Assembly (NCBI GenBank): GCA_963576725.1
Contig: OY755252.1
Span: 46,291,552-46,355,551 of the forward strand
Reading direction: 5' to 3'
Origin: Azorinus chamasolen
Taxonomy: Eukaryota; Mollusca; Bivalvia; Cardiida; Solecurtidae
DNA: 64,000 nt
Below the pieces are notes generated by a model, which ran no database searches, was not told where the DNA came from, and saw nothing but the letters and a program-made list of their open reading frames with translations. The position numbers and the translations under genes were made by a program. Positions 34,349 through 44,233 of this stretch are shown piece after piece; the stretch's first letter is position 1; each line of letters opens with the position of its first letter.

Positions 34349-35280
34349 TTCTGTTTGCTTTTCTTATTGTGTGTAGATCAAGTCCTCCACCGTATACCAC
34401 TAACTACTACATCGTGTCGTTTTCTAAAGTCAAAATATTGTTCTGAAATGCACGTGAATGGATCTAATACCAATGTCTTAAGAACAAGTAGTATAATAAA
34501 TAGGTTTAGCCACGGTAGTACCGTTAACAGACACATACATGTACTCCCAGGTATAAATTCACCCTAGTGTTGAGACTACTACCTGATTAACCCTAATTGT
34601 TTCTTGTCCATTCATTCCAAGTTATCTCTAATTGGTTACAAAGTACAGGATGACCGGTTAAGAAATCAGTAACCGGTTAGCCAGACGCCCGATTCGTCAT
34701 TAAAAACTTGTATTTTTGAAGGGTTCGCTGAAGGTTACGGAGTTTAAACAAAAAATACACCGACAGAGGAAAGTTTGTTTCTTGAAACGTCGGCCCTAGA
34801 AATAAGGACTTTACGCAGTGAAAATTTATTTTAAGCCGAATAACGACCTGGTCGTAATATTTTAACATAAACTATATTTGTATATATTGGTACAAAACAT
34901 CTCGTTTTCTTTAAATCAACAAATAGCTGCATGGAAGTTCCATACAGACAGTAAAGATATCTCATTAATGTTCATATAACATCAACTGAATGTCGCTGAT
35001 CATAACCAAGTTTGAAAATATTAGGTTAAAAGTTTTAAAACTGGCCAAAATCCTACGTGGAGCACGTAAACAAGTGATCAAAGGATAATTACACGAATAC
35101 CAATCGACATGCGAACCAAATCAATGTATACAACGTTAAATGGGTTCATGCACTGTAGGTCTGATAACTTTTCGTTTACTATTGCATACAAAAAAATCAC
35201 CTGCTGGATCCATTTTCGCTCCAACTTTCGGTTCGCTAATCGCAACACAGGAAGTCCGTACACCTCCGTCCGACCGGTGT

Positions 35281-35345
35281 ATATTTGGATGCTAGTTGCA
35301 AATCTAAACTATGATAAAAGAGTGGATCCAGATTAGACGCCAAAT
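35281..35345 (+). mobile_element. Right part of interrupted repeat H
   Basis: GGATGCTAGTTGCAAATCTA and GGATCCAGATTAGACGCCAA match 45353-45410. Confidence 0.6.
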
Positions 35346-35594
35346 TACTCGGAGTTTTATCAGGACCCGAATGCGTATCCTTGAAGAATCCTTAAAATGA
35401 AGTAGAAAACAGCTTTTAAATTTTCAGACGCAACTTTACTTAGCGTGCAGAGTTAATTTCTGAAAACTGATTTGTTGTTAGTGCATAGCTTGATCTATGT
35501 TTTGTATTTTTGTATGAAATGCTTGTTTGAGGATCTCAAGGTAGATTAGTCATTATGACTAATTGAACTACCCTCGTTAAATAAAGTATTTCAT

Positions 35595-35650
35595 TCATTC
35601 ATTCTTTATTTATTTATTTATTTTTCTTTCTTTCTTTCTTTCTTTCATTC
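35595..35650. repeat. (TTTA)n/(TTTC)n microsatellite
   Basis: TATTTATTTATT followed by CTTTCTTTCTTTCTTTC. Confidence 0.85.
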
Positions 35651-35733
35651 ATCGCCGAACTATCACATAATGTTATCTGTTGGCAAAGTCACCACTGGAA
35701 AATTGAAGTTTACACCACTGATTCCACTTTCAG

Positions 35734-35880
35734 GTGGAATTTGGCGGTCTACGGGTAGTCACCGCAGTCATCACGCAGGGCGCGTGCTGCTACGTTGATT
35801 GGGTCATGACGTACAAGTTACAGACAAGCACTGATTGTATCAATTTTGATGCCGTTCTTGACGGAACAAGCAATCCTAAG
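35734..35880 (+). CDS. Exon 3: middle of discoidin domain
   Basis: Acceptor CCACTTTCAG ending 35733, donor GTACGA at 35881, 49 whole codons. VEFGGLRVVTAVITQG...DWVMTYKLQTSTD matches the domain core (V-x-F-G, V-T-A-V-I-T-Q-G, W-V-x-x-Y-K-L-x-x-S). Extra Cys-Cys (GACCYVD) is unusual. Phases on both sides are 0. Confidence 0.8.
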
Positions 35881-35981
35881 GTACGAGATACTCGTTGACT
35901 CAATTACGCATTTGGTCGGACCATGCACTTCTAAGGCTATTTACAATGAAAGAACCGCACGCATTTAATTATACCATAAAC

Positions 35982-36170
35982 CACTATACGGTAAAAAACC
36001 TCTCTAAACCGGAATTCTGGCAAAGAAATATCTACATACTTTTAGGCAGTTACTGCTTAATTAAAGGTGAAAATCATGCAGAAAGCTCCTAGAAGAGCTT
36101 TTTGCATGACTTTCACCCTGCATTAAGCTGCCACCTGTGCAAATATTCCTCTAAGAAATATTAGCATCAT
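35982..36170 (+). mobile_element. Family F palindromic MITE in intron 3
   Basis: GGTAAAAAACCTCTCTAAAC, then CATGCAGAAAGCTCCTAG / AGAGCTTTTTGCATGACTTT around the centre, and GCATTAAGCTGCCACCTG. Right terminus decayed. It starts 100 bp after exon 3. Confidence 0.6.
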
Positions 36171-36249
36171 AAATATTCATAAATTGATTTTTATAATGGC
36201 ATATGGACACATGCATGCTTGGCCGTAATATAACCTGTATTATCAGTTA

Positions 36250-36395
36250 TATGTACAATGCACGTCACCACTTTATTCGACGAGGGGAGAAAACGTTGAT
36301 TCGAGGCCTGTCGAAACTCATCTGTTCGCTCTCTGAGTGGTATAAAGGTATCATATATACATACACTAATATATTCGATATATCCCGTCAATCGC
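36250..36395. mobile_element. Decayed copy of the 42176 foldback MITE
   Basis: ATTCGACGAGGGGAGAAAAC and GTTCGCTCTCTGAGTGGTAT correspond to the arms of the palindrome at 42176-42310. Confidence 0.5.
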
Positions 36396-36822
36396 ATCTA
36401 AATATGATATGTTTCTTAATTCGATATTACTATAAGTATACTGTAACAGTAATCAAAATAACAAACACTCCCTCACAAATAACAAACACTCCCTCACATG
36501 TAAAATTGGATGTAACAATGTCAGGGAATGTGGATAAATAACACTAAAATGAAACGGAATTAGAACAAAGGTGCATTTGAGTCGAAAATGTGATCAAGTG
36601 GATTATGCGCCAAAAGTGTGAAGGCTGCATTCATTTCGCTCTGATGCTTTGCATAGTTTAAAGAGGGAAATACTTCGAAAAACGTTCTGAAACGTGACAC
36701 TATTGTGCAAGAAGGAAGTGTTAATAGATTGATGTACTTTTTAAGTGATTCTGTTGTGTGATTTGACGGAAAAAGTGAAATTAATAAATCTTTTTTGTGC
36801 ATTACTGGATCTTTAAATTCAA

Positions 36823-39800
36823 ATGTGTGTGCCTCAGGCATTAGGATATACAGGTGAAGAGCGGATTAGTACAACATGGCCACAGTTACAGTTACAGTAT
36901 ACCAGGTGCGATCTTTCCATTATAGGGCAATTATCGCCTATTTTGAAACCCAACAAGCTAGTATTGTCCAGGTTGAAAGAGTTAGGGCTGTTAAACTTTG
37001 GTCAATTTGGCTTAGCTAAATTCAGAGGCTCCAAAGGGGGCAACTCAAAACCAAAGCGTATTTGGGATGAAAATAAAGGTGTTCATTTAAACAGATTAAG
37101 GGAAATACCTCAGTCAATTCCAATTGTTTCTGGAAACCGTCCGACAGAATGTAAGGTTTCACCTGATGGCGTAAATCTCAGTCATTTGAAACAGTTTCCC
37201 CAGGTAATCCCCATTGTTTCGAAACCTAACCTGTACGCGAGTAAATTTTCAACAGTGTCCCTTTCTGAGAAAACGAAAACTGTAGTTCATGTAAAACGCG
37301 AACCTCCAATGCCTGTGAGAATTCGGACCTTTGTAAAAGTATGCAGTATAAACACTAGATCAGTCAAAAACAAGGCTCTTTCTATTTGCGACTATATCGT
37401 TTCAAATGACTTTGATGTGGTAGCCATTACGGAAACCTGGCTCGGTAGTTCTGTTGACAATTCTTGCTTAGGTGAACTGGTTCCTACTCATTACAGAATC
37501 CAACATGTCCCTCGCTGCAATGGCAACCGTGGCGGCGGGGTTGCAATCATACATAAGGCTTCAATAAGACTTCGCCTCCATAAATCGACAAGAGATAATG
37601 ATTTCTCAAACTTTGAGTACATGGACTGCACTATCAGTGTCCGAGATTTCAATATGCGCCTAGTAGTTGCTTATAGACCACCACCATCTCGTGGTAATGG
37701 TCTAAAAACTGGAGATTTCCTCGAGAGTGAGTGGCCATTTTTCTTATCTAAACTTGTGACCACCGATAAACCGGTCGTCATTGTAGGGGATTTAAATATC
37801 CACCTTGACATTCCAAATGACAGAAACACTGCTAACTTTGTTAGTACACTCGAATCATTTGGACTGCGACAGCATGTAAATGAAGCCACTCATGTAGGGG
37901 GACATACTCTTGATGTTGTTATTACACGGGATGGTGATGACTGTGTGTCAAACATTGAAGTCACGGACCCTGGACTGTCCGACAGTAGTGGTGAAATTTC
38001 GCGAGATCATTTTTCTGTAACTTTCGAGGCAAAGGCCGCAAAACCTCCAACAGTGAGGAAAACTGTTTCATTTCGGAAACTTAGGGCAATTAATATCGAA
38101 TCATTCAAAAGGGACCTCCTCGACTCAGTACCCGTCGAGACAAGTATGCAAACGACAGATGTTGATGAGCTGGTTAAATCATATACACAGATACTGGCAG
38201 CACTTGTCAATAAACATGCACCACTGTGTACTAAAACCATAACACTCAGACCATCATGTCCTTGGTATACCCAGGAACTGCACGATGCGAAACATGTAAA
38301 GCGCAAATTGGAACGGAACTGGAAAAAGTCCAGGCTCACAATAGACCATCAGCTATACAGAGAACAGTGTGCCAAAGTCAACAAGCTGCTGATAAAGTCG
38401 AGAATTGATTTCTACTCAGAGAAAATTGAAACATGCCAGGCAGACTCAAAAAGTCTTTTCAAAGTCACTAAGCATCTGCTAGGTTCAACTAATGATATCG
38501 CATTGCCTAAGAATTCATCCTCGAAACAACTTGCACAAGACTTCAGTGACTTTTTCGTTGAAAAGGTGGACAAAATACGGGCAGATATTTCATCAGGCAC
38601 TGTATCCAGTGTGCCGAATACCACTGAGATGCAGCACTCAACAAACTTTTTAGAAAAGTTTGATGCGGCTACAGTGGAAGAAGTAGAACAGATCATTAAG
38701 GCATCCCCCTGTAAGTCTTGCGAACTGGATCCAATACCTACATGGCTGCTAAAGGCATGCCTTGATGAACTCCTACCGATTTTGACAAACATTATTAACT
38801 CCTCTTTAGACACTGCCTGCGTTCCAAAAAGTTTCAAGACGTCACATGTCAGACCCCTTTTAAAGAAACCTGATCTCGATTCAAATGAACTTAAAAATTA
38901 TAGGCCTGTATCAAATCTGCCATTTGTCTCCAAAGTATTAGAAAAAGTTGTTGACAAACGCACTGAGTCCCATCTGACCTCAAACAATCTACACGAGCAG
39001 CATCAGTCAGCATACCGAAAGCATCATTCAACAGAGACTGCTCTTCTGAAAGTTCAAAACGATATCCTTCAATCTCTAGATAGAAACGAAATTACAATTC
39101 TGGTGATGCTTGACTTATCGGCTGCATTTGATACTATCGATCACGAAACGTTGCTGAAACGCCTGGAAAGAGACTTCGGAATTATTGGGAAACCTCTTGA
39201 GTGGATGACCTCCTATCTAAATGACCGCTATCAAAAAGTGTCAATAGATGGGGAATTGTCCACTCCAGTTAACATGAGATATAGCGTGCCACAGGGATCG
39301 GTCCTAGGACCGAAGCACTACATCATGTACACAAAACCTGTCGGCTCAATATGCAGAACCCATGGGCTCAACCACCATTTTTATGCCGATGACTCACAAT
39401 TATACCTATCATTTAAGCCCAAGGACATTTCCTGTCAACAGGAAGCTTTATCACGAGTTGAGAACTGTCTCAAGGAGCTAGTGTCTTGGATGCACCAGAA
39501 CATGCTGAAGCTCAATACTGACAAAACCGAGGTCATACTGTTTCATACTAAAAACACAGAAGTACCTGAAGAGATTCATGTGCAAGTAGGACCCTCTAAA
39601 ATCAAGCCATCTCTGTGTATAAAGAATCTCGGCGCATGGCTCGATTCACAAATGGATATGACATCACACATCAATTCCGTGTGTAGGTCTAGTTATGCAC
39701 AGCTCCGACGAATAGGTCATATAAGAAAGTATCTCTCGCCTGCTGCTACCAAGACTTTGGTGAACTCTCTGGTTACATCAAAGATAGACTACTGCAACTC

Positions 39801-40233
39801 ATTGCTGCATGGAATTCCAAACAAAACACTGCGGAAGCTTCAAAGAGTGCAAAACACAGCAGCCCGCATCATAACAAGGACTTCTCGATATAATCATATC
39901 ACGCCGGTTTTGAAGGAACTTCACTGGCTTCCGGTTCAGCATCGGATTGAATTCAAAATTCTGACACTTACGTATAAGGCCATGCACAATGAATCCGCCA
40001 AGTACATTGTCGACATGCTTGACGTGTACAGGCCCCGCAGAGAATTAAGATCAGCAAGTAGTTCTTTGTCGTTGGTTGTACCAAAAAGTCGTAAGGTAAA
40101 GTACGGTGAGAGAAGTTTCATGCATGCAGCTCCCAAACTCTGGAATGCTCTTCCATCAGGCATTAGAGATGCAAGCTCACTGGCATGTTTCAAAAAATCT
40201 CTGAAAACGCATTTCTTCAACATATATTATTAG
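36823..40233 (+). CDS. LINE ORF2: endonuclease and reverse transcriptase, intact
   Basis: 1136 residues without interruption. Residues 1-160 are basic and low in known motifs, with a repeated segment (GVHLNRLREIPQSIPIVS at about 86 and GVNLSHLKQFPQVIPIVS at about 116). The apurinic endonuclease spans about 165-405: NTRSVKNKA, ITETWLGS, GGGVAII, YRPPPS, VGDLNIHLD, SRDHFSV. RT spans about 690-960: NYRPVSNLPF, MLDLSAAFDTIDH, YSVPQGSVLGP (about 821), HHFYADDSQLYL (about 853), LNTDKTEVILF. The C-terminal HWLPVQHRIEFKIL...APKLWNALPSGIRDASSL...FKKSLKTHFF is typical of CR1/L2-like LINEs. It nicks target DNA and primes cDNA synthesis there (family knowledge). Catalytic residues are present, so recent activity is plausible. 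Confidence 0.85.
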   Translation: MCVPQALGYTGEERISTTWPQLQLQYTRCDLSIIGQLSPILKPNKLVLSRLKELGLLNFGQFGLAKFRGSKGGNSKPKRIWDENKGVHLNRLREIPQSIPIVSGNRPTECKVSPDGVNLSHLKQFPQVIPIVSKPNLYASKFSTVSLSEKTKTVVHVKREPPMPVRIRTFVKVCSINTRSVKNKALSICDYIVSNDFDVVAITETWLGSSVDNSCLGELVPTHYRIQHVPRCNGNRGGGVAIIHKASIRLRLHKSTRDNDFSNFEYMDCTISVRDFNMRLVVAYRPPPSRGNGLKTGDFLESEWPFFLSKLVTTDKPVVIVGDLNIHLDIPNDRNTANFVSTLESFGLRQHVNEATHVGGHTLDVVITRDGDDCVSNIEVTDPGLSDSSGEISRDHFSVTFEAKAAKPPTVRKTVSFRKLRAINIESFKRDLLDSVPVETSMQTTDVDELVKSYTQILAALVNKHAPLCTKTITLRPSCPWYTQELHDAKHVKRKLERNWKKSRLTIDHQLYREQCAKVNKLLIKSRIDFYSEKIETCQADSKSLFKVTKHLLGSTNDIALPKNSSSKQLAQDFSDFFVEKVDKIRADISSGTVSSVPNTTEMQHSTNFLEKFDAATVEEVEQIIKASPCKSCELDPIPTWLLKACLDELLPILTNIINSSLDTACVPKSFKTSHVRPLLKKPDLDSNELKNYRPVSNLPFVSKVLEKVVDKRTESHLTSNNLHEQHQSAYRKHHSTETALLKVQNDILQSLDRNEITILVMLDLSAAFDTIDHETLLKRLERDFGIIGKPLEWMTSYLNDRYQKVSIDGELSTPVNMRYSVPQGSVLGPKHYIMYTKPVGSICRTHGLNHHFYADDSQLYLSFKPKDISCQQEALSRVENCLKELVSWMHQNMLKLNTDKTEVILFHTKNTEVPEEIHVQVGPSKIKPSLCIKNLGAWLDSQMDMTSHINSVCRSSYAQLRRIGHIRKYLSPAATKTLVNSLVTSKIDYCNSLLHGIPNKTLRKLQRVQNTAARIITRTSRYNHITPVLKELHWLPVQHRIEFKILTLTYKAMHNESAKYIVDMLDVYRPRRELRSASSSLSLVVPKSRKVKYGERSFMHAAPKLWNALPSGIRDASSLACFKKSLKTHFFNIYY

Positions 40234-41524
40234 GGCAGTTTAGAAAACGTACCTGCTAATCGTCGGTTGTCATAACTGCTGCATTGGCCACAGAGTGTTG
40301 ATCCTGCCACTTCCTTATGACTGTGGACTTTTAAACCCCTTTTTTTTTCAAATATAATGCTCCACAAATGTAGAAAATAGATAAATGAATAACAAACACC
40401 TCATCCATATTTTTATGGACTTCTAGGGAATCCCCTTGCTGTTGGACGTGCGGGTGTTGTGTCAGCGGGATTCCGCTGTCCAGATGTTGCGGTGGCTGAG
40501 GGAGTGCTGTTGTCAAACGGGGCATCCCTATATGCTTGGTACCTCTGGTAACTCCAGTTCCAATGCCGGAGGGAGCACCGTAGTGGAACAGGGCATCCCT
40601 CTACGGTATAATTCCGCGCTGGTACATTGGGAGTCTTGCTGGCATGACTTGCTACCCTGCCCTTAACCAGTGCCAGGGATTCCTGTTAAGCTGACCCAGT
40701 TTCCGTATTTTTGCTTACCAGTGAACTGGGTCGTGTAATATATGGGCAGCGGGCAAATTAAGCCTGTACGGTCTAATGCAGCATCGCGTGTCTCAGTCAG
40801 TCTCGATTTGTCCGATGTGATTCCTTTGCCATTGCAGCCGGTGGGATATGTTGCAGGAACAGTATACGGGATACCTTCTTTAGCTCTACTTTGGCTGGGC
40901 TTTTTGGGTTCCCATAATAAGACATTTTATTCTGTAATTAAACTTTGGGTATACCCAATTACAACTCTATTAAAATATGATACGATGTGTACTCCCTCAT
41001 TGCCATAGCGGGTCGAATAGTGTTTGACTGGAGGGGTTGCATACTGCGCGTATATAACAGTTGTGTATTTGTATTGCTTAGTTTATATGCATGAACTTCA
41101 AATTGATCTGTTCTGTTACCCAATTTTCCGGCAATATTTTATGTGCAGTGTTGTATGTTAAACGAATGTACCCAAGCCTGTTGAGTCTGGGTCAAAATTA
41201 TGGGACGTACTGGCACTGCGCATAGAATGTTGCATTCAAGTTTTTTTTGTTTTTTTGGTTTTTTTTTATAATCTGAGTGCGTTGACACACTATAATAGAA
41301 CATAATACGACACAGACAGATAAACTTACGGAAAAGATGTAGCTTATTTACCAATGTCCTAAATAAATTCTATTTTATTATTATTCTTATCTATATATAA
41401 GTATTAAATATATTTTATTTTAAATGTTCTGTAATTTACGCATTATTGTACAGAAAATGTATCTTTGTGAAGCGCTTTTGAACGCACATATCCTGTATGA
41501 AAAGAGCGCTATATAAATGTGGTA
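40234..41524 (+). other. 3' UTR of the LINE
   Basis: Non-coding. GC-richer middle with GGGATTCC, GGGCATCCCT (twice) and CAGGGATTCC strings at 40430-40680. The 88-residue frame at 40742-41008 has no recognisable motif and is probably chance. Poly-T patches at 40338 and 41240. Confidence 0.6.
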
Positions 41525-41583
41525 TTTTGGTGGTGGTTGCGTCTTGCATGTGGCTTTGCCTGCTTGACTTTACTACTTTTCCA
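41525..41583 (+). mobile_element. 59-bp PLE 3' end beside (AAT)n
   Basis: By eye identical to 10618-10676, the last 59 bp of the PLE (TTTTGGTGGTGGTTGCG ... TTTACTACTTTTCCA). It sits exactly between the LINE terminus and an (AAT)n microsatellite, as expected for a short 5'-truncated PLE insertion into a microsatellite. Confidence 0.75.
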
Positions 41584-41611
41584 ATAATAATAATAATAAT
41601 AATAATAATCA
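41584..41611. repeat. (AAT)n microsatellite
   Basis: About nine ATA/AAT units. Confidence 0.9.
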
Positions 41612-41953
41612 TTTTATTTAAACTATATCAACTTATTTTTGTTCTATTTTTCGTCACTTTAATGAGCCCATTGTTTTGTTACGCGATGTATAATTCGGCC
41701 GCAACAGATGGTTGCGAAATATAAATTATGTGCGAAATGAAAGCTGATGTAGTAGTGATACAAGTGAGAATATAATACATTGTCGAGGAATGCCTTTGAA
41801 TACGTTTGTTTTATCAATTGTATCATGTATTGCAAGTTCGTATATATATTTCTACAACGGACAATCAGTACAAATGATCGATCTTTAGCCCTTTTAATCC
41901 TGAATTATGAAAGTACGAAAAACCCCATTGACCTTCACTCGGTATGTCAGGCT

Positions 41954-42160
41954 TGACCCATTTGCTCCCAGTGGATTATTCCATGCTTATATATTGGATT
42001 AGTCCATTTTTTATCCAAGGGGTGCCTGGTCAAAATTTTCAATTTCGTTTTGCTTTATATTGAAATTCCTATCAGCAAACAGTGTAGACTCTGATTAGAC
42101 GCCGCATTATACAGCGTCTGATCAGAGTCTACACTCTTTGCCTAAGTCCCATGATTGAAA
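41954..42160 (-). mobile_element. TTAA-type MITE (family E)
   Basis: TTGACCCATTTGCTCCCAG at the left. The core palindrome AGACTCTGATTAGACGCC / GGCGTCTGATCAGAGTCT lies around 42100. It is the reverse orientation of the copy at 59572. Confidence 0.65.
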
Positions 42161-42175
42161 GATTGATATAGAGAA

Positions 42176-42310
42176 TAATAGGTTAGTGCCGTAGATGGGA
42201 CGCCTTTATCCGACGAGGGGAGAAAACGTTGAGGCGAGGCTTGCCGAGCCTCAACTGTTTTCTCTCCGAGTCGGATAAAGGCGTCCCATCCACGGCACTA
42301 ACCTATTATT
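42176..42310. mobile_element. Long near-perfect palindrome (foldback MITE)
   Basis: The arms AATAGGTTAGTGCCG, GATGGGACGCCTTTATCCG and GGGGAGAAAACGTTGAGG are complemented on the other side, pairing nearly end to end over 135 bp. Non-coding. Confidence 0.75.
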
Positions 42311-43204
42311 CGATGTATCCAGTCAATTTAGTTACATATCTTTTTTCATACTCATAAAACATAACACTCTTGAAATAATTTACATTCAAAATACGGTATT
42401 TCGATCAACGGATCCCTCCCTTTTCATTTCCATTTAGACGTAAATAGATCTAATGAGCTACCGCAGAGGAAAATAGTTTCGATACTTGCATTACAAGAGG
42501 GGAAAACGTGGTTGAATTTGAAAAATAAGATGATTTGAATCGAGGGTCGATAAGTTATTTCAAACAGACATGGTTATATTCTCTCGTCAAATTCGAGTTC
42601 CGTAGTCTCGGTTTCTATTTTTCGATAGACCTAACGTCACACATAAATCGACGGAACAGGCTATATTTAGGTCTATGACTATCACCGCCCCAGTAAGGGT
42701 TTATCAATCAAATTATCATTATAGTGAAAAGAAAACATTTACTATTTATCTGTCAATCTTTGCTTCTAGGCTTGATTTTATCAAAAACGCGTTTCGCCAG
42801 CTGTGGATTAAATTAATAAAACTGATAACTCAACGTTACTTTGTATGTGGCCTCAGTGGCGTAATCGGTAAGGATGACGTCTCTAGAGTGATTAGAATTG
42901 GTTTTTGTAGGATCAGGCGCGGGTTCGAATCCAGCTATAGCAATTATTTTTATTTTTTCTCATTTGAATAATTATTTTGGTGATTTTTCTGTTAGATCTA
43001 TTTCGTCAACATGATTTTTATGCATATTTACAGAAAATTAAAATAGTTCCATGGTTATAGAATCATTACACTTATCTACTAACCTAATAAACCTACTAGA
43101 GAAGCCTGGTGACTGGATAAAAGATGCTTTAAGTCGGTGTAGAAAGCTCAGTAGGCCGTATGTCATGTCAATCGTCTATGTAAATAAAGAATATTGACTT
43201 GATA
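42311..43204. other. Intron 3, mostly unassigned
   Basis: No gene. Contains the tRNA-like sequence listed at 42850. Confidence 0.45.
42850..42942 (+). other. tRNA-like sequence with long variable region
   Basis: A-box-like AGTGGCGTAATCGGTAAGGA and a perfect B box GGTTCGAATCC at 42922-42932, about 60 bp apart. Spacing is longer than in ordinary class I tRNAs. I cannot fold a convincing acceptor stem, so it is likely a tRNA-derived SINE head. Confidence 0.4.
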
Positions 43205-43320
43205 CATGTATGACTGCTAAATGCAGGATGAAAATCATTCAAAACATTGAAAGAGGAATATTCTATACGGCTTTCATCCTGAATTAAGCAACGGCCTGTT
43301 TTAATCCTTATAAATACTGT
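43205..43320 (+). mobile_element. Family F MITE fragment
   Basis: TGACTGCTAAATGCAGGATG and TTTCATCCTGAATTAAGCAA are the facing arms of a decayed family F copy. Confidence 0.5.
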
Positions 43321-43527
43321 TGATCGCGACCTGTTAGACACTAGCCAACAGCTTGGACCCAGAGTAATATTTATCAGCGGAATTTTGATCATGGCTAGAA
43401 AACACATGAGTATGTTATCTTGGCAAAAGCTTTACGCTCGTAGAGTAAGACCATACCCTCAGGGGTCTGTTCATCTAGGTCTACACTGTTACAAATGCGT
43501 AAAATGGTGATTCTGTCAGGCAAAGGT

Positions 43528-43744
43528 TTAATCCCTTCCTTTGATGCATTTGCAAAGAGTAGACCCAGATCAGACAGCTCCTATAGGTCTGTTCTGTTTG
43601 CTAAAATAGTCTGACGTATCTGTTTGTTTTACTTTCTAAAATGACTACAATTTTCCAACGTCCGTATTTCAGTATAAATATGTGTCCATGAATATTAAGT
43701 AGGTACTGAAATTTGGAATAAACATAGAACAGGGAAAGGGTTAA
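43528..43744 (+). mobile_element. Family B MITE ending 23 bp before exon 4
   Basis: TTAATCCCTTCC at 43528, core AGTAGACCCAGATCAGACAG, end GGGAAAGGGTTAA at 43744. The splice acceptor of exon 4 follows directly, so the branch-point region may lie in or at the border of the MITE. Confidence 0.65.
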
Positions 43745-43767
43745 TGGATTATTTTTACTTCCCTCAG

Positions 43768-43911
43768 ATTTTCATGGGGAACGTAGACCAGCACACCCAT
43801 TCTACCTCCAGTCTAACACCCGCCTTATCTCTCCGGTGCGTCAGGCTCTACCCAGTCACGTGGGAGTATTGGCCTGCTCTTCGAATGGAGATCATGGGGT
43901 GTCTGCCATAG
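43768..43911 (+). CDS. Exon 4: end of discoidin domain and stop
   Basis: Acceptor TTACTTCCCTCAG ending 43767. Reads IFMGNVDQHTHSTSSLTPAL, then RCVRLYPVTWEYWPALRMEIMGCLP and TAG at 43909-43911. This matches the family end: F-x-G-N-x-D, P-x-x-x-R-x-V-R-L-x-P-x-x-W, L-R-x-E-x-x-G-C. The closing Cys can pair with the Cys in exon 2. No clear AATAAA is seen soon after the stop. Confidence 0.8.
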   Translation: MFMGNVDQHTHSTSSLTPALSLRCVRLYPVTWEYWPALRMEIMGCLP

Positions 43912-44032
43912 TCGAGCGAGCTGATGAGACCAGAAGAATGACTCACCGGTGCCATTCGCTCTTCTTTTAAAAACAACAAACACCTCCAATGCGACCACGA
44001 AACAGATGTCAAAGTTTGGGTCTTAACCCTTT

Positions 44033-44233
44033 CCTTCATATAAACACCTTTTCACATGTTTGCAAACGGTATATCCAAATCAGACAACTACTATAGGTAG
44101 TCCTGCTTGCATGGTCTGTCCTGCTTGCTTATGACAATATAACATACTTGACCGCTTTACTATTACCAATACGTCCTATGTACATCAGCCATTGTAAAAA
44201 AGATCACCTGATAGATATTCATGATATCATTAA
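44033..44233 (+). mobile_element. Family B MITE sharing its right TTAA with the next element
   Basis: TTAACCCTTTCCTTCATATA at the left, core AATCAGACAACTACTATAGG. The right TTAA (44230-44233) is also the left TTAA of the array-bearing MITE. Confidence 0.55.

Larger units (their letters stand above)
32628..35280. mobile_element. 2.65-kb DNA transposon-like element with ~50-bp TIRs
   Basis: The left terminus ACACCGGTCGGACGAAGGTG is matched in inverse at 35280, and identity extends through TACGGACTTCCTGTGTTG. Flanks CTATTTC and ATATTTGG share TATTT. No transposase-like ORF was found, so it is non-autonomous or decayed. Two smaller elements lie inside it (33570 and 34006). Confidence 0.65.
36545..41524 (+). 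mobile_element. Near-complete CR1/L2-group LINE in intron 3
   Basis: A 5' leader of about 280 bp precedes one long ORF (36823-40233), followed by a 1.3-kb 3' UTR. The 3' UTR ends with AGCGCTTTTGAACGC and GAGCGCTATATAAATG, a terminal pattern common in CR1/L2-like LINEs, beside an (AAT)n tract. No separate ORF1 is visible. The sense orientation matches the host gene. Confidence 0.75.

Noticed and set aside
40742..41008. 88-residue ORF in the LINE 3' UTR
   Set aside because: No motif, no codon evidence and not placed as an ORF in related LINEs.
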